Assembly (NCBI RefSeq): GCF_963675165.1
Contig: NC_087377.1
Location: 3,068,978 to 3,132,977, forward strand
From: Halichondria panicea
Lineage: Eukaryota; Porifera; Demospongiae; Suberitida; Halichondriidae
Length of the DNA: 64,000 nt
Reading direction: 5' to 3'
Shown: in pieces, positions 32,114 to 43,260 of the stretch
How the letters are laid out: each line of letters starts with the position of its first letter
Position numbering within the stretch: the stretch's first letter is position 1
Made by a program: the position numbers and the translations under genes
Notes under the pieces: model-generated
Database searches by the model: none
Seen by the model: the letters and a program-made list of their open reading frames with translations, nothing else
What the model was told of the DNA's origin: nothing

Positions 32114-32716
32114 TTTTTTGAGCCTTTGATTTCTTCAAGACTTCATTTAATCCACTCTCATACAAGACAGTAAAGAGTTTATCTCGAGTAGCATCTTGTC
32201 CATTTCTTCGCTTCCACTCGTAGAAAAACTGATAAATTTGCTCTTTTAGGTCTCGTTCATGGGTGTATTCAATTGATTGAATGTTAGTTTCCGTAAAACC
32301 AAGACCTCTGGCTAGGACCATCCAATCTGGTCCAATGTGGTCAGAGATTTCCCTGATGAGTGCATCCACTGACTCTACAGCATGATCAACATCTGATGAG
32401 AAGGATAGTGCACATTTGTTAAGCTCTTCAACAATTTCATCATGTCCTTGGTGCTCCTCACTGGTATTAAATAAACAATCGTAGAGTAGGTCAAAACCAT
32501 TTTCACCTCCATTTCTTTTTATTAGTTGGATAAGATTAGTTATCTTAGTTAAATTGTCAAGATACGGCGATTGTACGGAATCGACGTCAGCCATATGTAC
32601 CAGACGATATTTTAGCAAGTATGGAAGGAGTGTGGATATGCTAACAAAGAGTGTAAGGCTAGGGAGACACTCTTTAAAGACATCTTCAGTCATGTAACGT
32701 TCAATTAGGGAAGTAT
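32114..32716 (-). CDS. ROCO/Death gene, exon 13: CARD plus Death domain
   Basis: A 603-bp symmetric phase 1-1 exon (acceptor TTTATCTTCAG, AG 32718-32717; donor GTAGGC at 32113). Residues about 15-105 look like a CARD: LLPYLLKYRLVHMADVDSVQ, LTKITNLIQLIKRNGGENGF, DLLYDCLFNTSEEHQGHDEI. Residues about 115-200 look like a Death domain: IGPDWMVLARGLGFTETNIQ, LKEQIYQFFYEWKRRNGQ, KLFTVLYESGLNEVLKKSK. CARDs recruit caspases or BCL10-type adaptors by homotypic contact. A CARD and a Death domain in one exon is unusual and marks the exon as a ready-made signalling cassette. Confidence 0.82.
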
Positions 32717-33258
32717 CTGAAGATAAAAGAAAAAAGTGGTTATACAGCCTGCTAAAGACAAAACGAATCGTATACCGTACCCTCGCGAAAGTAAGCCCAT
32801 CCCCTCTTTTGCTTGCACGAGGGTATTTTGACTCGACACACCCACACAGAATGTAGAGTTTGAGTATGCATGCGCAGTAGCTAAATGCCACATGTTTACA
32901 TTAATTAGTGTAGAAAAGCAAGTTATAGGTAGTATAGCTAGTTAGACTAATATACTCCTTGCTGGACCAAGACTAGAAATATAACTTTCTCTGTGTGGAT
33001 CTGTTTGCCCTTTAAAAGATGTCAATGCAAGGGAACAACTATAGTCCTATAATTATGCTGAGAAAGGGAACAATTAACAATCTGATATCACCCAGGCCAA
33101 TTTTTCATGTTACCTTGCCTTGGTTTTCTGAAACAAAGTACCTGATAGCTCTGTAGGAATATAACCTAACATCCTTCGGCTGCTACATCTGACGAGCAAC
33201 GAATAGAGTCAGAGTCGGCTATTTATTCATTTTCATTCTTATCATGCTTTAATCATAC

Positions 33259-33835
33259 AGTGGAACCTCCGAATAACGGACAAGTTGGTGCAGGGGGTTT
33301 TATCCGCTATTCAGAGGTTTCCTACATTGGGAGGCTAGGGTTACGTTATCTCAAATGTGTTTAATGAGATAATAATGACTTCAAATACACAAATATGATG
33401 AACTGAATCAGTATACATGTAGCCGTTGTCTTGGGAACAGATCAACTACCACAAATTAATTATTGTAAAATGCAAGTGGACTGTCGTCACATGACAGTGA
33501 GTGAGAGAGACAACGGTGAACTGCAGCAGACTGAATCTCAACTGTGCATGCACACATGACAAGAATATACGTAGCTAAATAGTCAGTCACAGCAGTCCTC
33601 TTGCTAAAGAGTGTTTTTAAATAGGAGCATGACCAACAATGTCATCCTGTTTCAAGTCCACACTGGAACTGCTGTAGAGCAGCAGGCATATAGGGGATAC
33701 CATTCTTGTAGATCTATATTGACTATAACCACACCCTTCGTCCGTTATAGGAGGTTAATTCTTGCACTAAATGCGTTTCGTGCAAGGGCAATGTTCGGAG
33801 TTTAGAGGTGTCCGCTATTTAGGATTGCAAGTACA
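33259..33835. mobile_element. Probable pogo-like MITE with decayed ends
   Basis: Left end ACAGTGGAACCTCCGAATAACGG and inner TATCCGCTATTCAGAGG; on the right GGTGTCCGCTATTTAGGATTG. The motif CCGNTATT..AGAGG resembles pogo-type ends, but the right edge and the duplication are not clear. It lies in the intron between exons 12 and 13. Confidence 0.45.
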
Positions 33836-34007
33836 CTAGTTAGATAGTAAAAGCAGATTAAATGCTCTGTCCCCTAATAAGCATAAACTTCTTGCAGAAA
33901 AGGGTGGGCGTATTTTTGCGAGGGTATAAATTATAATAGTGTGATTTCTATCGCAAAAGGCCTATAATTATACTGTACGTTTACAGCCTCTAAAGTCAAA
34001 GTTATAC

Positions 34008-34244
34008 CTGATTGTTTCATATACAAGAGTACTTGTTGAACCTCCTCCCAGCTTGGGTTGTGATGAGCGTGGAACCATTTTCTGATCACCTCCATTAGTG
34101 CTGCATCTGTGTCTCGGTGGTACTGTACTGTTATGGTTTCTAGCACATCACTCTCCAAGTTGAAGAGCATCCCTACTCTGTACCACGAATTGGACCATGG
34201 GATGAGCTCAGTAAACACGTTGTGAACGGTAACTGTGCCAGCAC
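34008..34244 (-). CDS. ROCO/Death gene, exon 12: Death domain
   Basis: A 237-bp symmetric phase 1-1 exon (acceptor TATAATTATAG, AG 34246-34245; donor GTATAAC at 34007). It encodes VFTELIPWSNSWYRVGMLFN, LESDVLETITVQYHRDTDAA, LMEVIRKWFHAHHNPSWEEV and QQVLLYMKQS. W..VG..FN.....LE.I, L.E....W and P.WEEV are the Death-domain signature. It sits 47 nt after the second COR module, so this segment ends ROC-COR-Death like DAPK1. Confidence 0.8.
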
Positions 34245-34291
34245 CTATAATTATACAAACATAAAATTAATATCATAAATTTGTAACTTAC

Positions 34292-36361
34292 CATTACGTA
34301 AAACATCATTGATAAACCAAATGTCTTGAACAGAAAGAAGTGCAAGTATTTCATTTGTAGCAGAACATTTCCAGTGACCCTCTGTGCTAGGAACGATCAT
34401 GTGTGTGTAGTTAACCTGACCACATGTACAGTGAAACCCCACAACAGGAAAAGCTTGGCCAGAAATGTGAAATGCTTCCGCGGCTTTGTTGAAACCATTA
34501 ACAATTGCTGCTCTGATAGATGGTAGAATTTCATGATCTTGCATTGAAGTGACATAAACAGTCATTTCAGCATCTTCCTGTCTATACAAAGTAATTAGAA
34601 CATTCAGTCCGGGTAAAATGAACTGCACACAGTTTTTGAAAACTCGAAATTGAGGAGCCTTAATTTTCCATGGCCATGGGTGACGATTGCACTGTGAGCA
34701 CAAGTAGCACATTATGTACTCAAACATGCCACGGGATAATGAATACTGGATCACAAGTGGAGCAACTTTGGTGTCTTTTGCACTGAAAATAGAGCTGAGA
34801 GTTTCAACACTGACTTCTTCCCTCAGTAAGCATGGCATCAAGAATAACGAAGTAGTTTCCAACTCAGTTAATATATGTAAATCTCTGAAGAGGGAAATAG
34901 CTTCTTTACATGTGAACAATCCTCCAGCATACATTTGTTCACAAGCTTCAAATGCAGTGAGGGGAATAATAGCTCCTTGATTATGTTGCATGGCATAAAG
35001 ATTTATCTGTGCAATCAATTCGATCAATACGGTCGAATCTTTAAATATCACATTTGGAAGGACATTGCCATAATAAAGAATCAAGCCACTCATGTGCAAG
35101 TTAAGTAAAGCAATTTCAAGATCAGTAATAGATAGTTTGAAATTGGTGGCAATAATCAATACTTCTTGTTTGCTAATAAATGACCGATTGTATTGTTGCA
35201 TAACTTTCTTGATAGCGTGACCAAGCATATGCCAGGATAGAGAGACCTGCTTCAGTTCAATCAAAGCCAACGATGATACTAGATGCTGCTCAATGTTTTC
35301 TATCTCTCTCCATGCTTTTCCGACTTCAAATATTGCTTGTTTTCCATCCTCACCTGTAATGAACTTTGCCTGTCCATTGTCCCTAAAAAGAATCTCACTC
35401 ATTCTCTCATTAGTTTCAATCGACTTAACTTCTGCGTGCTTTCCAACAACTAGCAATTTTGTTGCTAGTACACTGATGTCTTTTATTAGTTGCTTGCTAG
35501 TGAGAGATACTTGTCTAGAAACTGACATTTCCTGAAGGAATATTTCTTGTTCAAGATGTTGGCTCATACTAATAGAGTTAATGCCTATGGCAATCCCTTG
35601 AAGGAAAATTGGTAGTACATCTAACAACCAAACATCAGAGCAGCATACGCAATTAATAATAGTCAAATTATCGAAATCTGTTGTAAGCGATCGATCACGA
35701 TTGACCATTAGTTGCAAAATTTTCTCAGAAGAGACACATTGTAAGAGACTTTTCATAGGTATTGGCTCATAGATTAGAATATGATGCTGTGGGGAATTTC
35801 CAACATGTATCGGTCTTGATACTTCTTTACCAACAGATTGAATAGGGTTTTCTTCAGGATTTTCACTTGATGCTTCTTCGGGTCTTTGTTGTATAGAATG
35901 TTCATCTAACTCGTCCTTTTCAGCTTGAGCAAGCACCATTTCCAAATCATTTGATGCTTTGGGTCCTTGTTGCATAACATTTTTATCTGACTCATCATTT
36001 TCAGCTCCTTTTGGAGTCTGAACAAGCACTGTATCCACATTGCTTGATGCTTCTTTGGATGACCTGTCATTTTTAGCTCTCTTTGGAGTCTGTACTGCAG
36101 CATTACAAGCAAATAACATATCCAAATCGTCATCTTGTAGAGTTTTAAAACGTTCACCACTGACAGTGTAGCAACTAAATTGAAAGTTAGCTGGTCCAGG
36201 TTGAATGGAATCCAATGAAAGTGTTGGCGTAAACTTTTTATCCATGATCATTTGTTTGCAAGCATAGACATCTGATTCTGGCAGTCCAGTAAAAAGGATT
36301 GTTGTGAACCGCACACCAAATTTGCTTCCTTGCATTGCAGCTCCAAATCTAGCCTCAGCAT
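34292..36361 (-). CDS. ROCO/Death gene, exon 11: degenerate ROC plus COR (second module)
   Basis: A 2,070-bp symmetric phase 1-1 exon. The first 60 residues are unassigned; residues about 85-175 hold imperfect repeats around VQTPK.AENDES, rich in D/E/N. A ROC-like core follows, but the switch II motif is replaced by CSDVWLLDVLPIFLQGIAIG and there is no P-loop or NKXD-type motif, so it probably does not bind GTP. The COR is well kept: LSWHMLGHAIKKVMQQ, LNLHMSGLILYYGNVLPNVI, LFLMPCLL, VAPLVIQYSLSRGMFEYIM, NCVQFILPG. It ends with an FHCTCGQ..H...C segment like exon 10. The likely role is a structural dimerisation partner for the active ROC-COR next to it. Confidence 0.85.
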
Positions 36362-36419
36362 CTGCAATAGGAATTAGTATGGGCAGTGTAGTAATACCAA
36401 AATAATTGTACTTAGTTAC

Positions 36420-38360
36420 CTTTTAGAGTAGCTATCTTTGGATGATGTTCATCGGTCAACCATATTTTGTGGGCAGCAGTGAGCTCCATTTGTTTGCCAG
36501 TATGTTCACCACATGGTACATGGTTATCAGTTGCAAATGGCAAATATTTGAGAAAGTGGATGCTAGATGAATGTTCGGAGCAAGAACACACAAATGTTAA
36601 GCGCATCGATTTCGTATTGATAACTCTTTGCAGCTGCACATTCAGAGTGGATACAATTTGAAGACATAGGTCAAGATGGGGAATATTGTTATCATTAAGT
36701 CCATCAAAGTGAGCTCGAACACAATCAATAAACTCAGTGAATACAAGCCGAAACTGGTTATTAATTTCAAACGACACCATGTTCTTACAATTTATAAAAT
36801 CGGGTGACAGTTTCCATATTATTCTGCCTTTTTTGATTCCAGAAAGTACGGTCATTAGTCTTGGAAAAAAACCTGGTGGTATAAACTTAGAGATTGGGAC
36901 CAAAAACAGTGGTGCCACTTGTAAATCGGCTGGTAATACAGAACAGGCTGAAATTCTTGTACCAAATACATGCTGATGATTAGGTAGTGCAGAACAGGCT
37001 GAAATTCTCGTATGAAATACATGCTGATGATTAGGACAAATGGGAAGCACTTGGAGCATAGACGGAATAAAGTAGCTTTCCAGTAAAGGCATATGCATTG
37101 CTAAATGGTGTTCATCAAAGAAGTTTAGAATCCATGATAGCGGGAGACCAGTCTTACTACCCTCTAGAAGCTTTTTACCAACTTGAACATTCAGAATACC
37201 CCGTGTTTGAAGACTCTTCCATTGCTTAGGATGATCAATATACACTTGGGGATCAAGAATAGTTCCAAGAATGGAAAGTAGGTTCTTAGGCTCAACAAAA
37301 ACATATTCTTGGAGCCTTTTCTTATCGTGATACCATATGAAGATACCAAGTTCATGAAAATAACAGAGAGCTGCTCTAAGGTCTGTTTTACACTTTTTAG
37401 CTATTTCACTAGCTTTTTCAAATGTCACAATTCCTGTGCAAGACTGTTGTAAACGTGATTCTCGTTCTAGATCAATCTTGAAAGCAATCCATTTCCTAGG
37501 TATCTTTGCTTTGGCACTCTTTGTGCAAGAAACTATTTGCTCTCGCAAAGTTTTCATTCCAGGATCATCATACTTTGCTCCTGATTGTGTGTTGTCTATC
37601 TCAAACATAAAAGAGTTGGGTGTAGAAGCTAAAGGCAAGATTACCTTTTCATGAAAGTTCGTTCCTAGAGAGTTCAGATTGAGTTTTAACTGAAGGAGCA
37701 TTTGATCCAAGTCTTGCTTGTCATCTATTTTAATCTGATCTTTAAAAGTACCGATAAATGCTATTTTAGGAAAAACCGTTCCGCTAGCTAATTCGAATAC
37801 TCTCTTCTTTAATATATCTGGAAGGTTGCTGAGATGCACATCCAGTGAATTAGAGTCTAAGAAGGAAAGACATCGATACAGGTAATCAGTATATGTGTAA
37901 GGAGACTCTCTCTCTATTTCAAGTGGGCAGGTAGGTCTAATGGAAGCGTTAGAATTTTCCAACAAATCACAAAGTCGAACAACAATACCATAAATGGATC
38001 TAAATTTGGCGAAGCAAGGAAGAAGATCTTGAAACATTGGTTGCCCTCCTGTATCCCAGAGAGTTAGATAAATATTATCTGGGTTGCTCTTATAAACGCT
38101 GTCGTACTTCTTAAATACCACGGCGCTTTTCTTGGAGTCTATTGTACTTTCAAATGTTTCTTGGTATAGCAGCTCTTGCTCCATTATTATTGTGCTTTTC
38201 TCCTTATCATTAAAGGGAATGTTCTGAAGATGCTTTCTGATGGACGTCTTTCCAACTCCCGTGTGCCCAATGAGAAGCATGTGCAAATGTGGTACCTCCA
38301 AATATTCAGAATCTGCTAGTTCAAGAGTAGCTTTCATTTCCAGTCTGGTTTTCTCCAACT
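36420..38360 (-). CDS. ROCO/Death gene, exon 10: ROC-COR GTPase (first module)
   Basis: A 1,941-bp symmetric phase 1-1 exon, 647 residues. The P-loop is GHTGVGKTS (about residue 31), switch II is LWDTGGQPMFQDLLP, and base recognition is GTFKDQI, so it appears competent to bind GTP. COR follows: RKWIAFKIDLER, ALCYFHELGIFIWYH, FVEPKNLLSILGTI, and a G-F-FPRLMTVL block. Residues about 447-479 hold a 17-residue tandem duplication (NHQHVF.TRISACS..LP). The end has CSCSEHSS..H near KYLPFATDNHVPCGEH. The acceptor is CGATTTAG (AG 38362-38361) and the donor GTAACT (36419); flanking introns are 64 and 58 nt. Confidence 0.92.
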
Positions 38361-38424
38361 CTAAATCGTATGAATAATTAGATAATTGCTGTTTACTTAT
38401 ATAATATGATTTATAATTACTTAC

Positions 38425-39144
38425 CTAGTATGTGTTCTAGTTCTTTGGCAACATCTGCTGTTACAGTACTTGAGGAGCCTAGTTTATCGTCTGGGAACCA
38501 CCTGTGCTTGAAAATGTTGAAGAGAATGTGGTTTTCAGGTAGTTTGGAATTGCTGTTGCACTGTTTACGATGGACCATCAAAAGAAGACTATCGTTGAGC
38601 CAATTCAAGCTAGGTAACTCAGGTTTGATTTTGGGTTCCAATTGATGGAAGTATGATTGCTCATATATAGGTAAAAACATAGCTTTTGTGTCATTAGTAC
38701 TAGATTTGTGTACAAACAGAGATTCTGTAGTCAATTGAAGGGTAATACTTGACGAGAACCCAAGAACACTAATAGCAGCATTCGATAACAATGACAGCTG
38801 TTGTATTTCAGATATGGCCTCAGATGAAAAGCAATACTCTTTTAATGGCTGCTGAACTTCAAACAAGATAATGGGGTGGAAAGAGAGTTTAGTATCAATA
38901 TGAACACATTTTGCTGGCATTACATTGGGCTTATTCTTTTGCACATCTTCAATGTATTTGCTGAATTTCAGTATATCACTTTTGCCATTGTATACTAATG
39001 CCATATATTGCTGTCCACCGTGAAGAGCTTTCCAGAGCGAGCATGGAGACACGTTTAGATCCATTTTCTCTTGTAGTTCAAGTTTACTTTCACAAATAGT
39101 GTTGAGAATTTGGTTGTAGGTTACTTCCACTTCAGATCCAGGAC
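38425..39144 (-). CDS. ROCO/Death gene, exon 9: unassigned domain, possibly a degenerate kinase
   Basis: A 720-bp symmetric phase 1-1 exon (acceptor TTATTGTAG, donor GTAAGT). The 240 residues include LWKALHGGQQYMALVYNGK, FHPIILFEVQQPLKEYCFSS, LLSNAAISVLGFSSSITLQL, SLNWLNDSLLLMVHRKQ and a final HILFNIFKHRWFPDD. Order and spacing (lysine-bearing strand, HP-hydrophobic strand, helix, internal strands) faintly suggest a protein-kinase fold without catalytic residues. That is speculation; coding itself is well supported by length, phase and splice sites. Confidence 0.75.
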
Positions 39145-39190
39145 CTACAATAAATTATTAATTTATATACTGATTCAATAATTTACTTAC

Positions 39191-39319
39191 CTGTAAAGGT
39201 GTATTCAAGGTCTGTGGTATCAATATCTGCCTCTTCTCTATCACTTGTCTCATAGTCTACTTCACTACATGTACTGCTGATCTCACCCAGCTCACTATTA
39301 TCGAGACTAGACACAGAAC
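39191..39319 (-). CDS. ROCO/Death gene, exon 8: acidic linker
   Basis: A 129-bp symmetric phase 1-1 exon (acceptor TGCATGCAG, donor GTAAGT). It encodes 42 mostly acidic, serine/threonine-rich residues such as SVSSLDNSELGEIS and VDYETSDREEADIDTTDLE. It is a flexible linker with phosphorylation-prone character. The intron to exon 9 is only 46 nt. Confidence 0.6.
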
Positions 39320-39437
39320 CTGCATGCAGAACGGGACATTAGAACTCTGTTGGCTAAGACTGTCTATAATGTATACATTTGGATAGCTAGAAAGTTGACA
39401 AGTTGACAATCAATAAAACATACTAACAATCTCATAC

Positions 39438-40400
39438 CTGTGTCTTTCAGTCTAACTTCTTCTGAGTCAACTTCGAGTAGATTTTGCTCCATTATAATAA
39501 CTTTGAGGAAGCCATGGGCCTTGAGCTGAGATTTCTGATACTTTGACAGCTGGCGGATTTCCCTAAAGTAAGGAGGTGCTCCGAATACAAGCTCAGTACA
39601 GCCTTGTCTCGCTTGTTTGAAACATACATGGTAGTTCGGTGAGCCGAGAATTTTAGCAAATACATATTTCAGATGTTTGATAACTGCATGCGAGAGCTGT
39701 TCATACTTGAAGTCTAGTTTGCACTTCACTTTAACTTGGTGTTTTGGCCAAGGACCCTCATCGTGCAGATAGATAAAGCAACGCTGACTAACATACAATT
39801 TAAATTTAGCTTTGTAGTCATCCAAAACTGAATCACTGCTAGCAAACAGATATTTAGTTCGTAGATGTTCAATCAATTCATAATCAAACCATGAACAGTA
39901 TTGCTGTTTTGTCAAATAGATTCCAATATCATCAAAACTTTCGAGACCATCCAAGCAATCTGAAACTTGTGAGCTGGTCGATGGGAAATACCATTTACGC
40001 TTTAAAATGTACTTCAAATAAATAATTAATTTCTGTATGTCTACAGACCTCTCTAGCATGTGATTAAATGTGTCCATCACTAACTCGCAAAAACTTCTGT
40101 GCAGTTTTGTTGATTGGTGAAGCAACTCCATTTCAATATAGTCGATATCGTCCGAAGGAATTCCATAGACTTCTAACTTAGGAAATGGAAAAGCTTTAGG
40201 ATTAGGGCAGGTCTCTCCAGTGATGAAACCATACACAGTGCATTGCCCACACCCACACTCAAATTGCAGGCGAGGTACTAGCTGCGATCCCAATGATGAA
40301 ACAGATTCAGTTGCATGATCACTAGATGTAAATGATTCATTTGTATCACTAAGGTCTGATGATAAAGACTCTCGAGTCAACACTCCAATGCTCTGAGTCT
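39438..40400 (-). CDS. ROCO/Death gene, exon 7: domain X (second copy)
   Basis: A 963-bp symmetric phase 1-1 exon (acceptor ATGTGTACAG, donor GTATGAG). After a serine-rich start it has FECGCGQCTVYGFI, a TCPNPK..FPFPKL block, then LVMDTFNHMLERSVDIQKLI, YCSWFDYELIEHLRTKYLF and YKAKFKLYVSQRCFIYLH. The same W..F.YEL..H......E..F..Y pattern recurs in exon 3, so I call it domain X. I know similar unnamed domains next to Death domains in sponge and cnidarian proteins; function unknown. C-G-C-G-x-C could bind zinc. Confidence 0.82.
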
Positions 40401-40484
40401 CTGTACACATAATTATAGCAATTCATTACTACTCTCAGACTGCACATTTAAATTTCATGCATTCATACACTCTATATAACCTAC

Positions 40485-40802
40485 CATTTTTTTCAGCCAA
40501 ATACTGACAGACGTTTCTGGCTATCTCTCCTTTCTCCAGCTTTATTAAAATTTCTAGTAGAGCTAAAAATGTTGCTTTGAAAGAATCGTGTCCTTTCCAC
40601 AGAGATAAACACTTGATCATCGCAACTTGGCTGCCTCTTGAATGCATAATTTTTTCCACGTCATCCTTTTCAGCTGAACTTAGGTTCATTAGGTCGAAAT
40701 ATAATTCAATCTTTTCAAAATGTTTAGCCAAGAGGGTGATATCATCTTGTCCTATTTCACAATTGAGTTGATGTTCAGTTAGACAGTATCTCTCCATAAG
40801 CA
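40485..40802 (-). CDS. ROCO/Death gene, exon 6: divergent Death domain
   Basis: A 318-bp symmetric phase 1-1 exon (acceptor TTTCTTTAG, AG 40804-40803; donor GTAGGT). Helical blocks: CEIGQDDITLLAKHFEKIEL, YFDLMNLSSAEKDDVEKIM, IKCLSLWKGHDSFKATFLAL and LEKGEIARNVCQYLAEKN. Spacing fits a Death domain (LL..F......M.LS..E...IE, LWK.....ATF..LL..L, G...IA..VC.YL), though the conserved tryptophans are partly lost. It stands before domain X just as the Death exon at 45179-45451 stands before its copy. Confidence 0.7.
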
Positions 40803-41116
40803 CTAAAGAAAGGTGAATATTGGTATAATATATACGTACATTCGTAAACCAATATATACTCATGTTACAAATCGTATAATACCACACATGCAGTTTAGGC
40901 AGTACTATAGTAACAGCTGTCGTCTCTGTTGACGTAGTATTTGCTTGTAAGAATTACCGCCTCTTTGTAGAAAGGTCAAAATATGAGACAAAGCCTATAA
41001 TTATACCCCTAAAATCATAAATATTACAAATCGTCTAGGTGATCTAGTGATCTAGTAACATTTCCCGTCCCTCCTATGCAATCATCTCAAGTAGAATGCA
41101 TATTCATTGTGCTAAC

Positions 41117-41299
41117 CTTGCATGTTAAGCGGACGTGGCGTACTATATTTTGAAGGTCGGGATGTCTCCATGGTTGTGAACGCAGAAGCACCAGAGGTAT
41201 CTCGCTTCTGCTTCTTTAAATCACCATCATTCACAGTTAGACTTAGCACAGATTCTCTGCTGTCTTCCAATACAGGCAGTTGGTCTGGTGGCCAACCAG
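41117..41299 (-). CDS. ROCO/Death gene, exon 5: linker
   Basis: A 183-bp symmetric phase 1-1 exon (acceptor CAATGTACAG, AG 41301-41300; donor GTTAGC). Low-complexity polar residues (LPVLEDSRESVLSLTVND, KKQKRDTSGASAF, SRPSKYSTPRPL). Evidence is limited to splice sites and matching phase. Confidence 0.45.
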
Positions 41300-41990
41300 C
41301 TGTACATTGGAAACAAGTTTGTAGTTGCATAATCATAGGTGATGAGATTGAAAGAGATGGACTATACATCATTGTCACAATCCATGTTGCGTCTCTTTTT
41401 TCATTAAAATAATAATTGTCATTTGCTTCCTTCTAATATTATGATCATATCATAGATACATGCATGCATGGTAGATACAGACCTATTACATGTTGAGAAT
41501 GAGATACATTCACACTAGATAAGACCTATTTTGAGTTTATAATGATAGTATTGTCGGCCAGATCTTTTTTTTTTATATTTATCAAATAAAAATAATGAAA
41601 GTGACAAGAATATCACCAATAAATAACACAAGTTATAGCCTGATGCACTCATGCAGACATTACAGGACCACTATACACTTAATATGCACAAAAATGTCCT
41701 AACACATGCACCCAAAGAGCTTGCACATGCGACTCTCATTTTCCAGTTAATGGACTTTGCTAATGATGGTCATGTCTTTACAGTGCATATTTATATATAT
41801 ACATGGCATGACTGAGCAGTATGCCTAATTTTTTATAAGATGAACTAATTAACTTATCCGTGTCATCTGTCATATACAACTCAGATTGCGGTTTTTTACT
41901 TATGGTTTCCAATCCATCTCTTTATACTATCCTTTCATACAGTGATACTGATGGCATGTACTTTTGTACAATGCATGCTAATGAACTTAC

Positions 41991-42062
41991 ACAATGGTAC
42001 AGTTTGTGAGAGCTCTTCCTCTGCTGAGAGATACTCGGTAGATGAGTTGGAAGATGAACAAT
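41991..42062 (-). CDS. ROCO/Death gene, exon 4: short acidic linker
   Basis: A 72-bp phase 1-1 exon (acceptor TTGGTTCTAG, AG 42064-42063; donor GTAAGT) reading CSSSNSSTEYLSAEEELSQT. It is in phase with exons 3 and 5 but too short for certainty. Confidence 0.35.
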
Positions 42063-42764
42063 CTAGAACCAATGACACAGTGATTGTAATAAATGCCACC
42101 ATATACAGGCAACTTTCAGTCAATTTGTTGCCTATGCGCAAATTTGAAAGCAGCCCGCATGCAAATCTTTGCATACAATACTTGTACCCTGACCTCTATA
42201 ATGTTGTTGTTGCCTATTAGCTCTGTATTACAGTGGTAAAATCCAGTGCGGGCATAGTTATATAATGAACTCGCTGAGAAGAAAAGACTTATAAGAAAAT
42301 TGATTTTTCCAGGATCTGTAGTTCAGTGTATACAATATCTAAGAAGAAAAGACCTGTGTACATGCATATTGTTATCTGTTATAATCTTTATGGTAGTGTT
42401 TTGTGGCTTAGCTACCAGGCCCTAAAGAAAAAGATGATTCTGCCAAGAGGATGGATCTGGATCTTGGATATTATTTTCCCACACATGGGGAATGAGCGCG
42501 CATGCGCATTACATCCACAGAAAATTAATAATTAAAGGGTGTGTCCAAAGAGATCAATTTCACAAAACTAGAGCACTAAAGTGCAAACCCTCAGCCGGCT
42601 GGTGACATGATTAAGAAACCATATAATGCAGTGCATGTATAGTGATGAGCTGTGGATCACAGCAAACAAGCTTGAGTCTCAGAGATGTATGGCTCCTGAG
42701 AAGACGGGACTAATCGATATAGTATAAATGAGTAATATTGCTTGAATTTGTGAATCAGTATTAA

Positions 42765-43260
42765 ATGAAAGCACCGCAGGTGCTGATGCCTCGATGGAGA
42801 TGCCAAAGCTACATAACATAAAGCTACTATTTTGCAAAAACTCAGAGAGTGGGTAATGATCGACCATGATTGTTGTTAAAAACGATTGATGCCAAAAGTT
42901 CAAGTCTAAAATTAATGGCTGCATTAGCAGAGCCTTGCAGCTCTCTTCTCACTCTTGCAGCTACCAATAGCTAGCGTTCTAGTGCAGAGCTAACTACTAA
43001 GTAGAGTAGCAACACTCGGTAAACAAGTTTGACTACGTGCTCTTCTGAAAAGGCTGCAATGGCATTCCAAGTAAGCAAAACTAGCAAGAACGAAGCATTA
43101 TTTTGCAAATCCACGAATTAAAATCCAAGCAAACATGACTAGAAGCCTATAGAAACTCTTACTTGCACTTGATTCATCCTTGAGCAGCTGTAGCAGTCCA
43201 CACACACAGATACACAAACACACTACCGTATACCTCGCTTGCGCATGCGCACCGAGGCAT
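42765..43260. repeat. Dispersed repeat F3, most complete copy
   Basis: Runs from TGAAAGCACCGCAGGTGCTG through GGTAATGATCGACCATGATT and CTAACTACTAAGTAGAGTAG to GCGCATGCGCACCGAGGCAT. Compare 25910-26710 and the reverse copies at 57.7, 58.5 and 59.2 kb. It lies in the intron between exons 3 and 4. The rest of 43.3-44.2 kb shows only an (ACTT)n run at 43627-43656. Confidence 0.75.

Noticed and set aside
34326..40771. Several 60-144 residue plus-strand frames
   Set aside because: Antisense shadows of the large minus-strand ROCO/Death exons.
42326..42535. 69-residue plus-strand frame
   Set aside because: Part of a repeat also seen near 28860-28970 (GATTCTGCCA.GA..., GCATGCGCATTA); no domain.
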